Shown here one piece after another: positions 9,895 to 19,599 of a stretch of DNA of 24,402 nucleotides. Within the stretch, counting starts at the first letter, position 1, and each line of letters begins with the position of its first letter. The stretch covers positions 103,152 to 127,553 of the forward strand of contig NW_014577592.1 in assembly GCF_000485595.1 (NCBI RefSeq), written 5' to 3'. The notes under the pieces were generated by a model, which was not told the DNA's origin, did not search any database, and was given only the letters and a program-made list of their open reading frames with translations. The position numbers and the translations under genes are program-made. The stretch comes from Priapulus caudatus (Eukaryota; Priapulida; Priapulimorpha; Priapulimorphida; Priapulidae).

Positions 9895-10612
9895 GTAATG
9901 CTAAAACATACACATTATATGTTATATGTTACATGTAATGGTACCATGCACTAATGGAAAAACATACACAGCATATGCTTATATGTTTACATAATGTCAC
10001 ATATCACTAAGTTAAAACCATACACATTATATTTATAATGTACATTAATGGTACATGCACTAAGGGAAAACATACACATTGATATGTTTTATGTTACATT
10101 AATGGTACGATGCGCTAATGCTAAACATACACATTGGATAATGTCTTAACAGGCTTCACAGTAATGGTACATGTTGCCCTAAGTAAACAACACATTATAT
10201 GTTATATGTTACATAATGCGTACATGCGCTAATGTAAAACCATACACATTATATTTATATGTTAGCATTAATGGTACATCGCTAATGTAAAACATACTAC
10301 ATAATATTGTGACATGCTTACATTAAATCGGTACATGCTGCGCTAATGTAAAACATACACATTATAGGTTATAGGTTACATTAATGTACATAGCACTTAA
10401 TGCTAAAACATACAACATGGATATGGATATGTACAGAATGCTACATGTTGCCTATGTAAAAACATCACACATTATATGGCTATATGTTACATTTAGATGG
10501 TACATTGAATGTACTAATGGTAAAACATACACATTATATGTTATATGGTTTACATTAGATGGTACATGCGCTAACTGTTAAAACATACACCATTTAGATG
10601 TTTATATTTAGT
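9895..10612. repeat. Degenerate ~52-bp minisatellite
   Basis: About thirteen copies of a unit built from CATACACATTATATGTTATA, TGTTACATTAATGGTACATG and CGCTAATGTAAAA. Copies differ mainly by one- or two-base insertions and deletions, not substitutions, which is typical of raw long-read error. Further isolated pieces of the unit appear at about 10842-10858 and 10930-11020, interrupting sequence that matches 14444-14580. Confidence 0.85.
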
Positions 10613-11795
10613 GCGACTAAGCTGTAACACGCTGCCATTTACAAACACGTCAAAACCGATGGGCAAATAAAAACCATCGACCGATATAGGCTTATTTTTA
10701 TGTTATTACCATGAAATGCGTCGGATCGTGACTCATATCGAAGCAACGGCGCAGCCGATTAAAATTAATATCGCGTACGGTGAGCGTTTATCTCGATTCC
10801 AATTCGCCTGATTAGAAGCAGGCCAACTCGCTCAGCACACGCCTAATGTAAAACATACAGCCAGTTTGTATCTATGTGTACACCTATGGTTTAACAATAT
10901 TCATTATCACACTCTACAGTAGATGCGACAGGCGCCTAATGTAAAACATACGACATTATATGCTTATATGTACATTAATTGTACACAATGCACTAAATGG
11001 TCAAAAACATACACAAGTTATATGTTGTTGCCAACAATAGCGAAAATTTCTTATTCTACGCCTATGACGCATAAGGATCGTTGCCAATAATGTATGTATA
11101 ATATAAACTTATGTATCAAATGGACCAGAATACATTACGAAAACGCGCTTCCGGAGAGATCATGAGCAGACCTTACTACTGTTGTAATAATATATGAGCT
11201 GATCATAATATGTATTAAGAATGATTAAACTAATAAGGTGCTGTAACTAGTCTGGATCTACCGTAAACGTTATAGAATGCGATATATGTTCAGCGTCGTG
11301 GCTATAACTGATTTGCCGTGAATTGGACTGCTCAAACGTATGAGGTGTCAACCGCGCATCTCAAAACGATCTGTTCGCATGTCCGTGTCGGTTCGTGCAA
11401 AACAATTTAGATCGCTCTGTGCCGCGCGAGCCAAGCTGGCATAGACAGGCAGAGACAGACTAGCACACTTCACTGGTATGCTCAAGGTGTGACACCACAG
11501 CTGTCGACACTAATCAGTTCTTATACCTAGCACTGCCATGAACGCTTCTGTTATGATTCAGGTGAGATATCCAGAAAATAACAAAAAACTCGCTAATTTT
11601 TATGCACATGATTTTCAATGCTCGTGACATCAATTATGTGAACAAATCGCCAATCAATTACAGTAACGTATATACAAAAACACCGCAATAAAACGCTAAA
11701 AGCTATGCACGCAGTTTGTTGCCCAGTGTAAGCCTATGTGTGCTGTGCGCGCGGGTGCTATGGGTGTGTGGCTCGCGCGCGATGTGATGCTAATC
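10613..11795. repeat. Indel-rich copy of 14400-14700, interrupted by minisatellite pieces
   Basis: 10740-10830 matches 14444-14529 (shared AGCCGATTAAAATTAATATC, CGATTCCAATTCGC and CAACTCGCTCAG), with about ten single-base insertions on the left copy. TTTACAAACACGTCAA at 10637 matches 14399-14414. A patch near 11325 (GGACTGCTCAAACGTATG) matches the discoidin exon at about 14661-14680. The order is the same as on the right of the gap. Confidence 0.65.
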
Positions 11796-12044
11796 GACGG
11801 ACATCACGCGGATGATGCGAACAACGACATCACGACTGGTGCGGGTGTATAGTGGGTGTAACCGGAACGACCATCACGGAATGAAACAACGACAATCACG
11901 CATGAACAAACGATCATCCACGGGATGAACAACGACGATCACGGATGAACAAACGACATCACGGCATATGAACAAACGACATTCACGGAAGTATGAACAA
12001 CGACATCACGGCCTAAAATGAACAACGATCATCACGGTGGATGT
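11796..12044. repeat. Indel-rich copy of the 19-bp tandem array
   Basis: About ten units of AACAACGACATCACGGATG with inserted bases in nearly every unit. The clean version is at 14729-14977. Confidence 0.85.
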
Positions 12045-13424
12045 GGACGCGCCCGTGATGATGTACTATGGTACGACCTAGTGCACGCGCGCCGACGTGG
12101 TGTATCTCGTGTTGCGCGGCGTCGCGTGTGCATCCGTGTGACTCGCGCGAGTATGAGAGTTGTGCGTAAGCACCAGCCGCACCATTTAGCATGATGAACC
12201 ACTAGCATGCATACTGCCAATCACTAGTGTTTAATTTTGCTCATTACATGGAGTCACATACAACCTCACGCAAAAACCAGATGCGTCCAGGTCAAAAGAA
12301 CCCCTAGTCAGCCATACAGGGCTGACATAACCAAAACATTAGAAACGTTGGGAACCAAACTCCCACCGACAGATGGCGCTCTCGCTCATGGCTCCAATCT
12401 AACATGGTATCCTGAGTGAGAGAAGGGCACTGCATGCAGTTTACGTTGGGAGAAGACCATGAGAAGGAGTTGCGACTGGATGTCCAGCGGCAATGCCGCG
12501 GGAGAAGGATGCTCCAGTGCGTTGGAACCGTCATCCATACTTAGTTACTTCCTGTTCAGTGAGGCAGAGTCTGAATTCCTGTTTCACGTCGGAGCGCCGC
12601 CTCAGACAACGACATCCAGCGAATTGTGGCTCGACAACACTCCTACGGACAAAGAAATCTTTCTCGTAAAACATACTAATGCGCAACATGCACAAATTTC
12701 AACGACCAATCAATAAACGGCTCTTTCTGTATTAGGTATTCCACATCGCTTTAGTAGGAATAGTTTATTGTAGCTACGCGTATCTTGACGTTAGACATAT
12801 TATAACAGATGCAAGGCCGTACGCAAGCGGGAGTGAGTAAACGCCCGCAGTTGCCTCCCAAGCATGCTTAACAACGACATCTACGGGGCAACGCTGCGAA
12901 ACTGCCCACGATTCAACTGTTCCAGAACACAAACGGCTTTCATTACCTTTTCTGGCAACATGAGTTAGCTACCGCCCCTGAGGATGGTTTTATGCTGGCC
13001 TCTACCTTCATTGCCTGTGCCTCTCGACCATTCATATGCCACGCCGAGTTTTCCCTTCATGCGGCTCCTGCAGTGACCCACACGCGTATTATTCGGACGC
13101 CTGGGAGCTAAACATATTAAATGGATCAGCTAGCATCGTTAAAAATCCCTGTTAGGAAGCCATTCCGGCATATATAAATACGCCTGCCAGGGCGCTATTT
13201 ATTTGCTTCTCACGCACCTCTATACAATACTAACATATAGTAATTAAATAATATTAGTAATATTTAATAAATTGATACTGCCATAAAATAAATTCTTATC
13301 TATATCTATATTTTCTAGATCAATCTATATTGCCGAATAACATCTATGTGATGTGATACTTCAAGCAAAGGCACTAAGTAAATACAAACTGAAAATCTTA
13401 TATTTGTGTTATTAGCTATTGCAA
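12045..13424. other. Intron sequence up to the gap, nothing recognised
   Basis: Open frames of 60-85 codons at 12237-12716 on both strands show no domain I know. The last 200 bp before the gap are strongly AT-rich. Confidence 0.4.
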
Positions 13425-13434
13425 NNNNNNNNNN
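13425..13434. other. Assembly gap (10 N)
   Basis: Ten N bases; a scaffold join of unknown true size. A 115-bp tandem repeat abuts it on the right, and sequences on its two sides are collinear copies. Confidence 0.99.
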
Positions 13435-13710
13435 GATCGTGATTTCTTTACGGCTCAGCGTAACAACATAACCGTGTAACTCCCGGGTAACAAACTGCAC
13501 GGTCTGCGATGCTGAAACGGCAAAAACAAGCAAACGTTCCGTCACGATCGATCGTGATTTCTTTACGGCTCAGCGTAACAACGTAACCGCGTAAGTCCCG
13601 GGTAACAAACTGCACGGTCTGCGATGCTGAAACGGCAAAAACAAGCGAACGTTCCGTCACGATCGATCGTGATTTCTTTACGGCTCAGCATAACCGCGTA
13701 ACTCTCGCGT
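13435..13710. repeat. 115-bp tandem repeat, about 2.4 copies
   Basis: Units start GATCGTGATTTCTTTACGGC at 13435, 13550 and 13665 (period 115). They are almost identical. The minus-strand frames over it (MTERLLVFAVSAS...) are repeat products whose phase shifts each unit. Confidence 0.93.
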
Positions 13711-13949
13711 AACATCGATCGGACACGTCCGAGAATGACCGATTAGTGGCTGTTGACCTCGGTTAGGATTGCTGAGCTGAAGCAAGGTGGCAACGATCGT
13801 CTGCGAAAGCTAGTTCCGAGTTACGTGAACGCGCGTTTCATTCTACTGAATCGTGCTGTTGTACCGAGCACACCACACTGGTTGTTCATATTGTTACTTT
13901 GATCAGATTATAGTGACATTCTTCACCCACAGCTCTGACACGCCAGTTA

Positions 13950-14399
13950 AGCCTAGCGCACACACCCGAGCAAAACACCCTGAACGTGGAGCAAAACGTG
14001 TTTCGCTTGATGTTCGTGGCTGTGTGCGGATTCCCGAAACAAAAACATTGCTCAGCTGAGCGTGTTTCGCTGAACAAGCAATGTTTGATTCGCGAAACGT
14101 GTTTTCGCCTGAGCGTACGTTTTGCTCGGGTGTGCGCGTCAATCGTTCTGCTACACAGCGAAACGCCACAGACGGTCTCCAATCAATATCCTTAAAAATA
14201 TCACATGACACACAAAATTGGATGTCCATTGAATGGCTATTTTTGATGTCATGTGACAGCGGTGCTGTACGCAGTGTTTCTGTATGTTTTGCTCAGCTGT
14301 GTGCTGTGTCGGGTGGCGTGTGTGCGCTTGCTCGCCGAGCAGAACGCGAAACGCTGGAAAACAAAATTTCCCGTTTTGCTCGGGTGTGCGCGCTAGGCT
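13950..14399. mobile_element. Harbinger-like MITE
   Basis: Terminal inverted repeats of about 27 bp with one mismatch: left AGCCTAGCGCACACACCCGA at 13950, right end reading on the minus strand AGCCTAGCGCGCACACCCGA from 14399. Each end is flanked by TTA (13947-13949 and 14400-14402), the 3-bp target duplication of the PIF/Harbinger group. It is 450 bp long with no transposase; inside are further partial inverted copies of GTTTTGCTCGGGTGTGCGCG and CGTGTTTCGCTGAAC. It lies in an intron of the CASPR-like gene. Confidence 0.75.
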
Positions 14400-14573
14400 T
14401 TACAAACACGTCAACGGAAAAAACGCGAATGCTGTGTGCATACAAGCAACGGCGAGCCGATTAAAATTAATATCGGTAGGTGAGGTTAATCGATTCCAAT
14501 TCGCTGATTAGAAGAGGCAACTCGCTCAGGCAGACGCAGCGTTTGTACGAGTCACCGTACATCTCACACTCAC

Positions 14574-14715
14574 AGTAGATGCAGCCGAACAGCTCCATGC
14601 GCATTGAGATGTACTGGTGCCACTGGACCGGGTTGATGCGGATGTAGCGCGCTACGATTGGCTGCTCAAACGTGTTCTGCACCATCGACGTCGAGTCTGT
14701 GTTTGCATTGAACGT
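14574..14715 (-). CDS. Exon of neurexin-IV/CASPR-like gene: C-terminal part of discoidin (F5/8C) domain, constant exon
   Basis: The exon is 142 nt, phase 0 to 1, from a strong acceptor (CCTGCTTCCACAG, AG at 14717-14716) to a GTGAGT donor at 14573. It reads TFNANTDSTSMVQNTFEQP, then IVARYIRINPVQWHQYISMR and MELFGC. The F(x)GNxDxxxxVxNxFxxPIxARYIRIxPxxWxxxIxMRxELxGC motif is the hallmark of the end of an F5/8 type C domain; the final Cys pairs with the Cys in TKCTDPLG of the first exon. A 19-bp tandem array begins about 13 bp outside the acceptor. In the family the domain is the N-terminal extracellular module. This exon can follow either alternative middle exon in frame. Confidence 0.92.
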
Positions 14716-14728
14716 CTGTGGAAGCAGG

Positions 14729-14977
14729 AACAACGACATCACGGATGAACAACGACATCACGGATGAACAACGACATCACGAATGAACAACGACATCACG
14801 GATGAACAACGACATCACGGATGAACAACGACATCACGGATGAACAACGACATCACGGATGAACAACGACATCACGGATGAACAACAGACCATCACGGAT
14901 GAACAACGACATCACGGATGAACAACGACATCACGGATGAACAACGACATCACGGATGAACAACGACATCACGGATG
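14729..14977. repeat. 19-bp tandem array, 13 copies
   Basis: Unit AACAACGACATCACGGATG repeated thirteen times, one copy with two extra bases and one with a substitution. It ends about 13 bp from the 3' splice site of the last discoidin exon. There are no unique spacers, so it is not a CRISPR array. Confidence 0.96.
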
Positions 14978-14979
14978 AA

Positions 14980-15644
14980 CAACACGCACATTCAACACAT
15001 GTCTTTAGCAAGCTGTACTCGTTCACGCCCACCTGTGAGTTCGTTCCTAATATTTATACATTTTCCTTCTACGTATACAATCAACAATCTTCAATTCATA
15101 TCAATCGAATACCTGAAGTTATTCATTATGATAAATATTAAAAGAGACTACAAGTGCCTACAAAAGCGGTGCGACAGTCAAACAGTCAACAATTACATAT
15201 AGAACCAAATATAAGTGTGCAAGATAGATTCACAGCTATCTAAAGATACAAGTTAGAGAAAGGCAGTACATAGACACATAGATACAATGATCACAGAACA
15301 GGCTTAAAATTTTGTACGTGTGTGACACATCACAACCAACAAAAGCTGACATTATCCAGGAAGGTCACATTAAAGGCACAACAAAGTTCATAGAATGCAG
15401 CTGTTTAGACAACTTGTTCAAAGCAGCACAACCCCTCAAAGTAAGAAAACTTTCAATAGAAGCACACACGTAATCAAGGGGGAAACGGCCAAAAAATACG
15501 TAACACTAACAGTAACAGGTCACGAGTAAGCGCCTACACGTGCACAGACATCCAATGCTCATGCACCGCACACTGCGACACAGCAAGATGCCACAAAGGT
15601 GGAGCCACGGTACCACAGGATGGAGTTAGCGTTGACAGTTTCAC
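14980..15644. other. Intron between middle exon 2 and last discoidin exon
   Basis: AT-rich, no exon-like sequence. I looked on the minus strand for a second copy of the RYIRI-type last exon and did not find one. Confidence 0.5.
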
Positions 15645-15832
15645 CTTTGCATGGCCAAATTTCGATTTGTAGCTGACAAACTGTCGTCCGTTCATGCTAT
15701 ACTCCAGGAGGAACTCGCTCACCCACTCGTCAGTCTGGCTGCGACCTTGAGTGGTGACCGCTGACACTCTCGTGGGCTTACGAAGGTCAACCTGCAGCCA
15801 CTGCCACATGTCCTGTGTTCTTGCTGTCCAGA
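15645..15832 (-). CDS. Alternative middle exon (version 2) of the discoidin domain
   Basis: The exon is 188 nt, phase 1 to 0, with acceptor TTGGTTGTCCGCAG (AG at 15834-15833) and a weak GTGAAA donor at 15644. It reads (V)WTARTQDMWQWLQVDLRK, then TRVSAVTTQGRSQTDEW and VSEFLLEYSMNGRQFVSYKS, ending FGHAK. The WLQVDL, TTQGR and YSxNGR motifs are those of the central discoidin strands. It covers the same domain segment as the exon at 17027-17217, has the same phases, and from the shared Trp both run exactly 62 residues with 23 identical by hand count (about 37%). Only one first exon and one last exon of the domain are visible, so this appears to be an alternative and not a second domain. The frame is also open upstream of the acceptor, so a slightly longer exon is possible. 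Confidence 0.85.
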
Positions 15833-17026
15833 CTGCGGACAACCAACACGCATTCGACTCGTTTTTTACAAGTAAGTCCAACACGCATCTGCTACACAGC
15901 CACATTCAATGCGTTGCATGGCAAGCCGCATTGCGTCGCATGGCAAGCCTGCATCGAGATGTCAGGAGGAGGAAGAAGACAAAGGTATGTGCTTCCATTG
16001 AACAGCCGCATCGAACCCTGATCCATATCATTCCTGAAATAGGCTGCTATTCCTAGACCTGGACACAATGCTTCTGGCACTTTTCAGTTAGGAGTTACAT
16101 CTAGCCCAGGTAGCCTTAGTACTGTAGTAGCTGGTTAACAGAGACATGTAATCTTCATACGATATTGATACTCTAGTTTCAGTTGCATACGTCATACACG
16201 TACAATATTCTGTCCATGTTAGTAGACCTGAAATTGTGCTGAAGAAGGTATTTAGTCAGAAGAAAAGTTGAAATGTTAGTTAGAAGTGATCTATAACCAA
16301 GTGCAGTCACACATTTGCATACGTATACAGTCAAATCCCATTATAACACACTAGATGTACTAGTCAAATTGCTTTCCAACACTCTGGAGAGGGACTGATG
16401 AAATAAGTTCATTATTGTCAAGGTTAAGAAACAAGGCCAAGGCTGGCTGGATATTTCTCTAGAAGGTAGAAATAAGACCAGGGTCCTACTACAAATCTCC
16501 AAACGAAATTAAGTCTTTTCCATCACAATCTTGTGCATTTAATGCATATAATTAAATTTGTAAATAGGAACACTGCCACAACAAAAACATTAAACTCTAT
16601 GTATGTACCATACGTAGCTATCAACAATCAGAGAAAAACATTATGCATGACAGCAAATAAAGGGTTATGTGTTAATGTTGCTAATACGGTGCAAAAATGT
16701 TATAGTACATGACCATAATGCAAGTGGTAGCTTAGGACTGAATTCTACAACCTTTGGTCCTACTTTTATTACTTTTTATAGAAAGGATAAATTTCCATGA
16801 TTGTCCAAGATGGCAAATTTTCCTATACTGTATATACATATATCCAAATTTAACCATGACCATGGGAACCTTCACGTAAATGAATACATATCGTGGGGGG
16901 AGGGGAACGTGACGAGATTCACACCATCAGCATTAACCACTGACGCAGTGCAGGCATGGAACCAGATGTCACCCCGCCGCCTGAAAGCCGCGCACAACGA
17001 CGCGTCTACGGCACGAGCGGGGCTAC
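15833..17026. other. Intron between the two alternative middle exons
   Basis: A short direct repeat, GCATGGCAAGC, occurs at 15916 and 15938. A faint resemblance to a discoidin first exon at about 15985-16060 on the minus strand is not supported by splice sites. Otherwise unique AT-rich sequence. Confidence 0.5.
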
Positions 17027-17217
17027 CTTCGTGCGACCAAGCTTGTTCACGTAGTCCATCCAATCGCGACCGTTGTCGCTGTAGAGCACGTGGTACTCCG
17101 TGATGTAGTCATCGCTGCCACCGCGACCCTGCGTGCCAATGCCCGTGATCTCGTGGCGCCGCCGCAGGTCCACCTGTATATACTGGTTATAATCGGTGAT
17201 GCCGGACGTCCATGCAT
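17027..17217 (-). CDS. Alternative middle exon (version 1) of the discoidin domain
   Basis: The exon is 191 nt, phase 1 to 0, from acceptor GTTGGAATTTCAG (AG at 17219-17218) to a weak GTAGCC donor at 17026. With the G carried over from the first exon it reads DAWTSGITDYNQYIQVDLRR, then ITGIGTQGRGGSDDYITEY and HVLYSDNGRDWMDYVNKLGR. It matches the family's AWxxxxxxxxQxLQVDLxxxxxxTGIxTQGRxxSDxxVTxYxxxYSxxGRxW very well. Read past the donor the frame meets a TAG after PLVP. If this exon were joined to the other middle exon, the latter would be read in the wrong frame and stop at its 38th codon. Confidence 0.9.
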
Positions 17218-17354
17218 CTGAAATTCCAACTCAAGACTGTGAGAATGGTAGAGTAAATAAATGGATTAATTACTGCATTAGGGCGACAACGACGCCGACG
17301 CTCGTTCACTGTGCTCCCAACCATTGACTAGCATCACAGTGTACAAAGGCTCAT

Positions 17355-17499
17355 AGGGTCTATGTCCCCCAAAGGGTTAGGGTTAGGGAGTAGGCGTAGG
17401 CGACTCCCTAGACTCGTTAGTGGAGTAGGCGAGGTACGGTCCGGCATATTAGATAGTACCAGGGTACGTTCTGGCAGTACCCTGGGGGACATAGACCCT
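17355..17499. mobile_element. 145-bp MITE
   Basis: Terminal inverted repeats AGGGTCTATGTCCCCCA at 17355-17371 and its exact reverse complement at 17483-17499. The interior contains GGGTTAGGGTTAGGG and a partial inner inverted repeat (CAGGGTAC / GTACCCTG). No convincing target duplication. It sits in the intron between the first discoidin exon and middle exon 1. Confidence 0.7.
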
Positions 17500-17879
17500 C
17501 TCAGCTTTACAAAATGGAGGTTCCATTTGCAATGCACTGTGGTCTGATGGGGAAGGAAATGTGCATCACATGAGTGGGTGTCCAGACACATGCTGGCACA
17601 GGAAGTTCCAATGGCAGCTGTTGAAGCTTATCTGAATCTGTCACCCAAAGTAAAGGAACAGAACACATACAAGCTTGTATGTCAATTCAAGCTATTATGG
17701 GTAAAAACTAAAAGAACCAGGCTTTCACTGTATAAATTCTTTGAAGTCAAGGTTAGCCTATTAGCTGCATGAACTTTGCTCCATATATATAAGAATTCAA
17801 ATTAATAGTAAGACGCCCATTTTTATGATAATTAAGCACAAGAAATCTATGTTTTATCTTTTATAGAGTATGGGTTAAG

Positions 17880-17928
17880 ATTAGCAAAATGTTACATTCT
17901 TAACTTAAGAATGTAACATTTTGCTAAT
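17880..17928. repeat. Perfect 49-bp palindrome with one-base centre
   Basis: Arms of 24 bp (ATTAGCAAAATGTTACATTC...) are exact reverse complements around a single C at 17904. It begins 77 bp downstream of the 5' splice site of the first discoidin exon on the transcribed strand. Confidence 0.95.
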
Positions 17929-18005
17929 TAGAGATATATGAAAACTTTATTATATACCTAACCGCTAACGATAAAAGTTCCTTGTTAGAAGCGGAATGAA
18001 CATAC

Positions 18006-18134
18006 CATGCACACTATTTAACCTTGCATTCTCTGGTCCCTTGTCATCACTAGCCTGGGACGAAGATGTGATGGCACCATTTTCAATCCTCCCATCTTCC
18101 ATTCCCAGTGGATCTGTGCATTTTGTATATCGCT
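18006..18134 (-). CDS. Exon of neurexin-IV/CASPR-like gene: N-terminal part of discoidin (F5/8C) domain
   Basis: The exon is 129 nt, phase 1 to 1, acceptor TGTATCTTCACAG (AG at 18136-18135) and consensus-like GTATGT donor at 18005. It reads RYTKCTDPLGMEDGRIENGA, then ITSSSQASDDKGPENARLNS and VH. C..PLGMExGxIxxxxITASSxxxxxxxPxxARLNS is the standard opening of a discoidin domain, including the first disulfide Cys. The last codon is split G|AT with the exon at 17217, giving Asp, as expected at DAW. An AG two bases further in would be an alternative acceptor in phase 0. The signal-peptide exon and promoter should lie to the right, but I could not identify them up to 24402. Confidence 0.92.
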
Positions 18135-18960
18135 CTGTGAAGATACACGAAACAATTAACATTATTGACAATTTATTATTGACATTATTATTAAAATCGC
18201 ACCATTTCTCAATCTTGGTACCCGCTCAGTACATTCACAGCATTTATCTGCCACATATATATGAATGGGAGAGAAGCTCGACCACTTGCTATCTACCACC
18301 ATGTTTATTTATTTTTTCTAGATTATTGTAATACATTACAATTAACATACTAATCACATTGAATAGGTACGTCTATTTGGGAATAACATACTGATGTATG
18401 TCACATACTATGTGACAGCATTGTCCATGCAGTTGTCTGGTGTGCTGTTAATAAAGAAAGTTACTGTAACTGTAAGAGGACTCTACCTTTAGATGAAATT
18501 AATAAAACTTCTTGAATCCTAACAACATGACACAACCCATACCCATGCCTATAATTTCAATATAGTTGATAGTTTCTAATAAATACACTCATTAGGGCAT
18601 GTATATTACTGTAATTAAATTAGCTGGTGGTGTGGGCAAGCGCATATGGCACGCAATAAGTATAATGAGGTGACTGTAACATTGGTCTCACGCCGAGTCA
18701 CGCGTGTTATAATTAAGAAACGTTAAAAGCTATAATGCATAATACAGGTTTGGGAGTTCGACGATGATTATGAGTGGGTCTTATAATTAGATTAGCAACA
18801 GTGGCAGAATATAATATATAGCACATATTTCAGGTCAATGCTTCATGAAGCTATGTAGGAAAAATTCTCTTGTGGTAATGATTAGAAATAGCCTGCCATG
18901 GACAGCACATGCAATATGCTTCCTTTATGTGTGTGCGTGTGCATGTGCATGCGTGTGTAG
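18135..18960. other. Upstream intron, nothing recognised
   Basis: AT-rich sequence 5' of the first visible exon of the gene; no signal-peptide exon or core promoter could be supported. Confidence 0.4.
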
Positions 18961-18965
18961 GCCGG

Positions 18966-18998
<33 letters not shown>
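18966..18998. repeat. (TA)n microsatellite
   Basis: About 30 bp of pure TA, preceded by a short TGTG/CATG tract at 18927-18958. Confidence 0.95.
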
Positions 18999-18999
<1 letters not shown>

Positions 19000-19001
<2 letters not shown>

Positions 19002-19598
19002 ATCATTACAAGAGAATTTTATATAATTTTCTACCTATGCGTTTTATAGTAGATTACGATCTTTTTTGATATCATACAACTAAAAACAGATAACTCTGTA
19101 TAACAGTATGATATGAACCTAGCTGTACCAGCTATGTATCGACATCCTAATACATGTATTCTTGAATGATATTTAATTATTTCTACCACCTACCACTACT
19201 AACACTACCACTACTTCGAAATATTTATGTTATAACTATAATCAACAATAGAAATAAGTCACCCATACGTATTTTACCCAAATATCTATGTATTCTTTCA
19301 GGTATAGTAGTAACATAACCAGTATTAGTAGATCTAGAGAGTAGTTAGGAGCAGCCGTCTTGGACAGTCCCGTACCCAAAGGGAGTTTCAGCGATTCCGG
19401 AACCCCAACCATCAAAAAATATAAAAATTATGTTATTGTTATTTGTGTTTTTTTTAGGTCTTGTAGGCCTATTTTATAGTTGGGCTAGGTATATTTTATC
19501 CAGAAAAAAACTGTTAAAATGCACCATTTCAAGCAAATTTTCAAAATATTTCCGAGGGGTCATGCCCCTGGACCCCCTAACATTGCTTCGCGCCTTTA
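19000..19598. other. No gene seen; possible transposon tail at 19500-19590
   Basis: The run AATATTTCCGAGGGGTCATG followed by CCCCTGGACCCCCT resembles the GGGG..ATGCCCC..ACCCCC tails common in invertebrate transposons, from memory. No ends were defined. Confidence 0.3.
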
Positions 19599-19599
19599 A

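Noticed and set aside
14729-14977. CRISPR-like array
   Set aside because: Units are directly adjacent with no spacers, and the genome is animal.
15985-16060. Second copy of the discoidin first exon on the minus strand (GLGI...RNDMDQGSMRLFNGS)
   Set aside because: There is a gap of about eight residues against the real exon, no GT donor in the needed phase and no clear acceptor. If it were real, the two middle exons could belong to two domains, so it deserves a glance, but I cannot support it.
17380-17396. Interstitial telomere repeat
   Set aside because: Only about two and a half TTAGGG-like units, inside a MITE.
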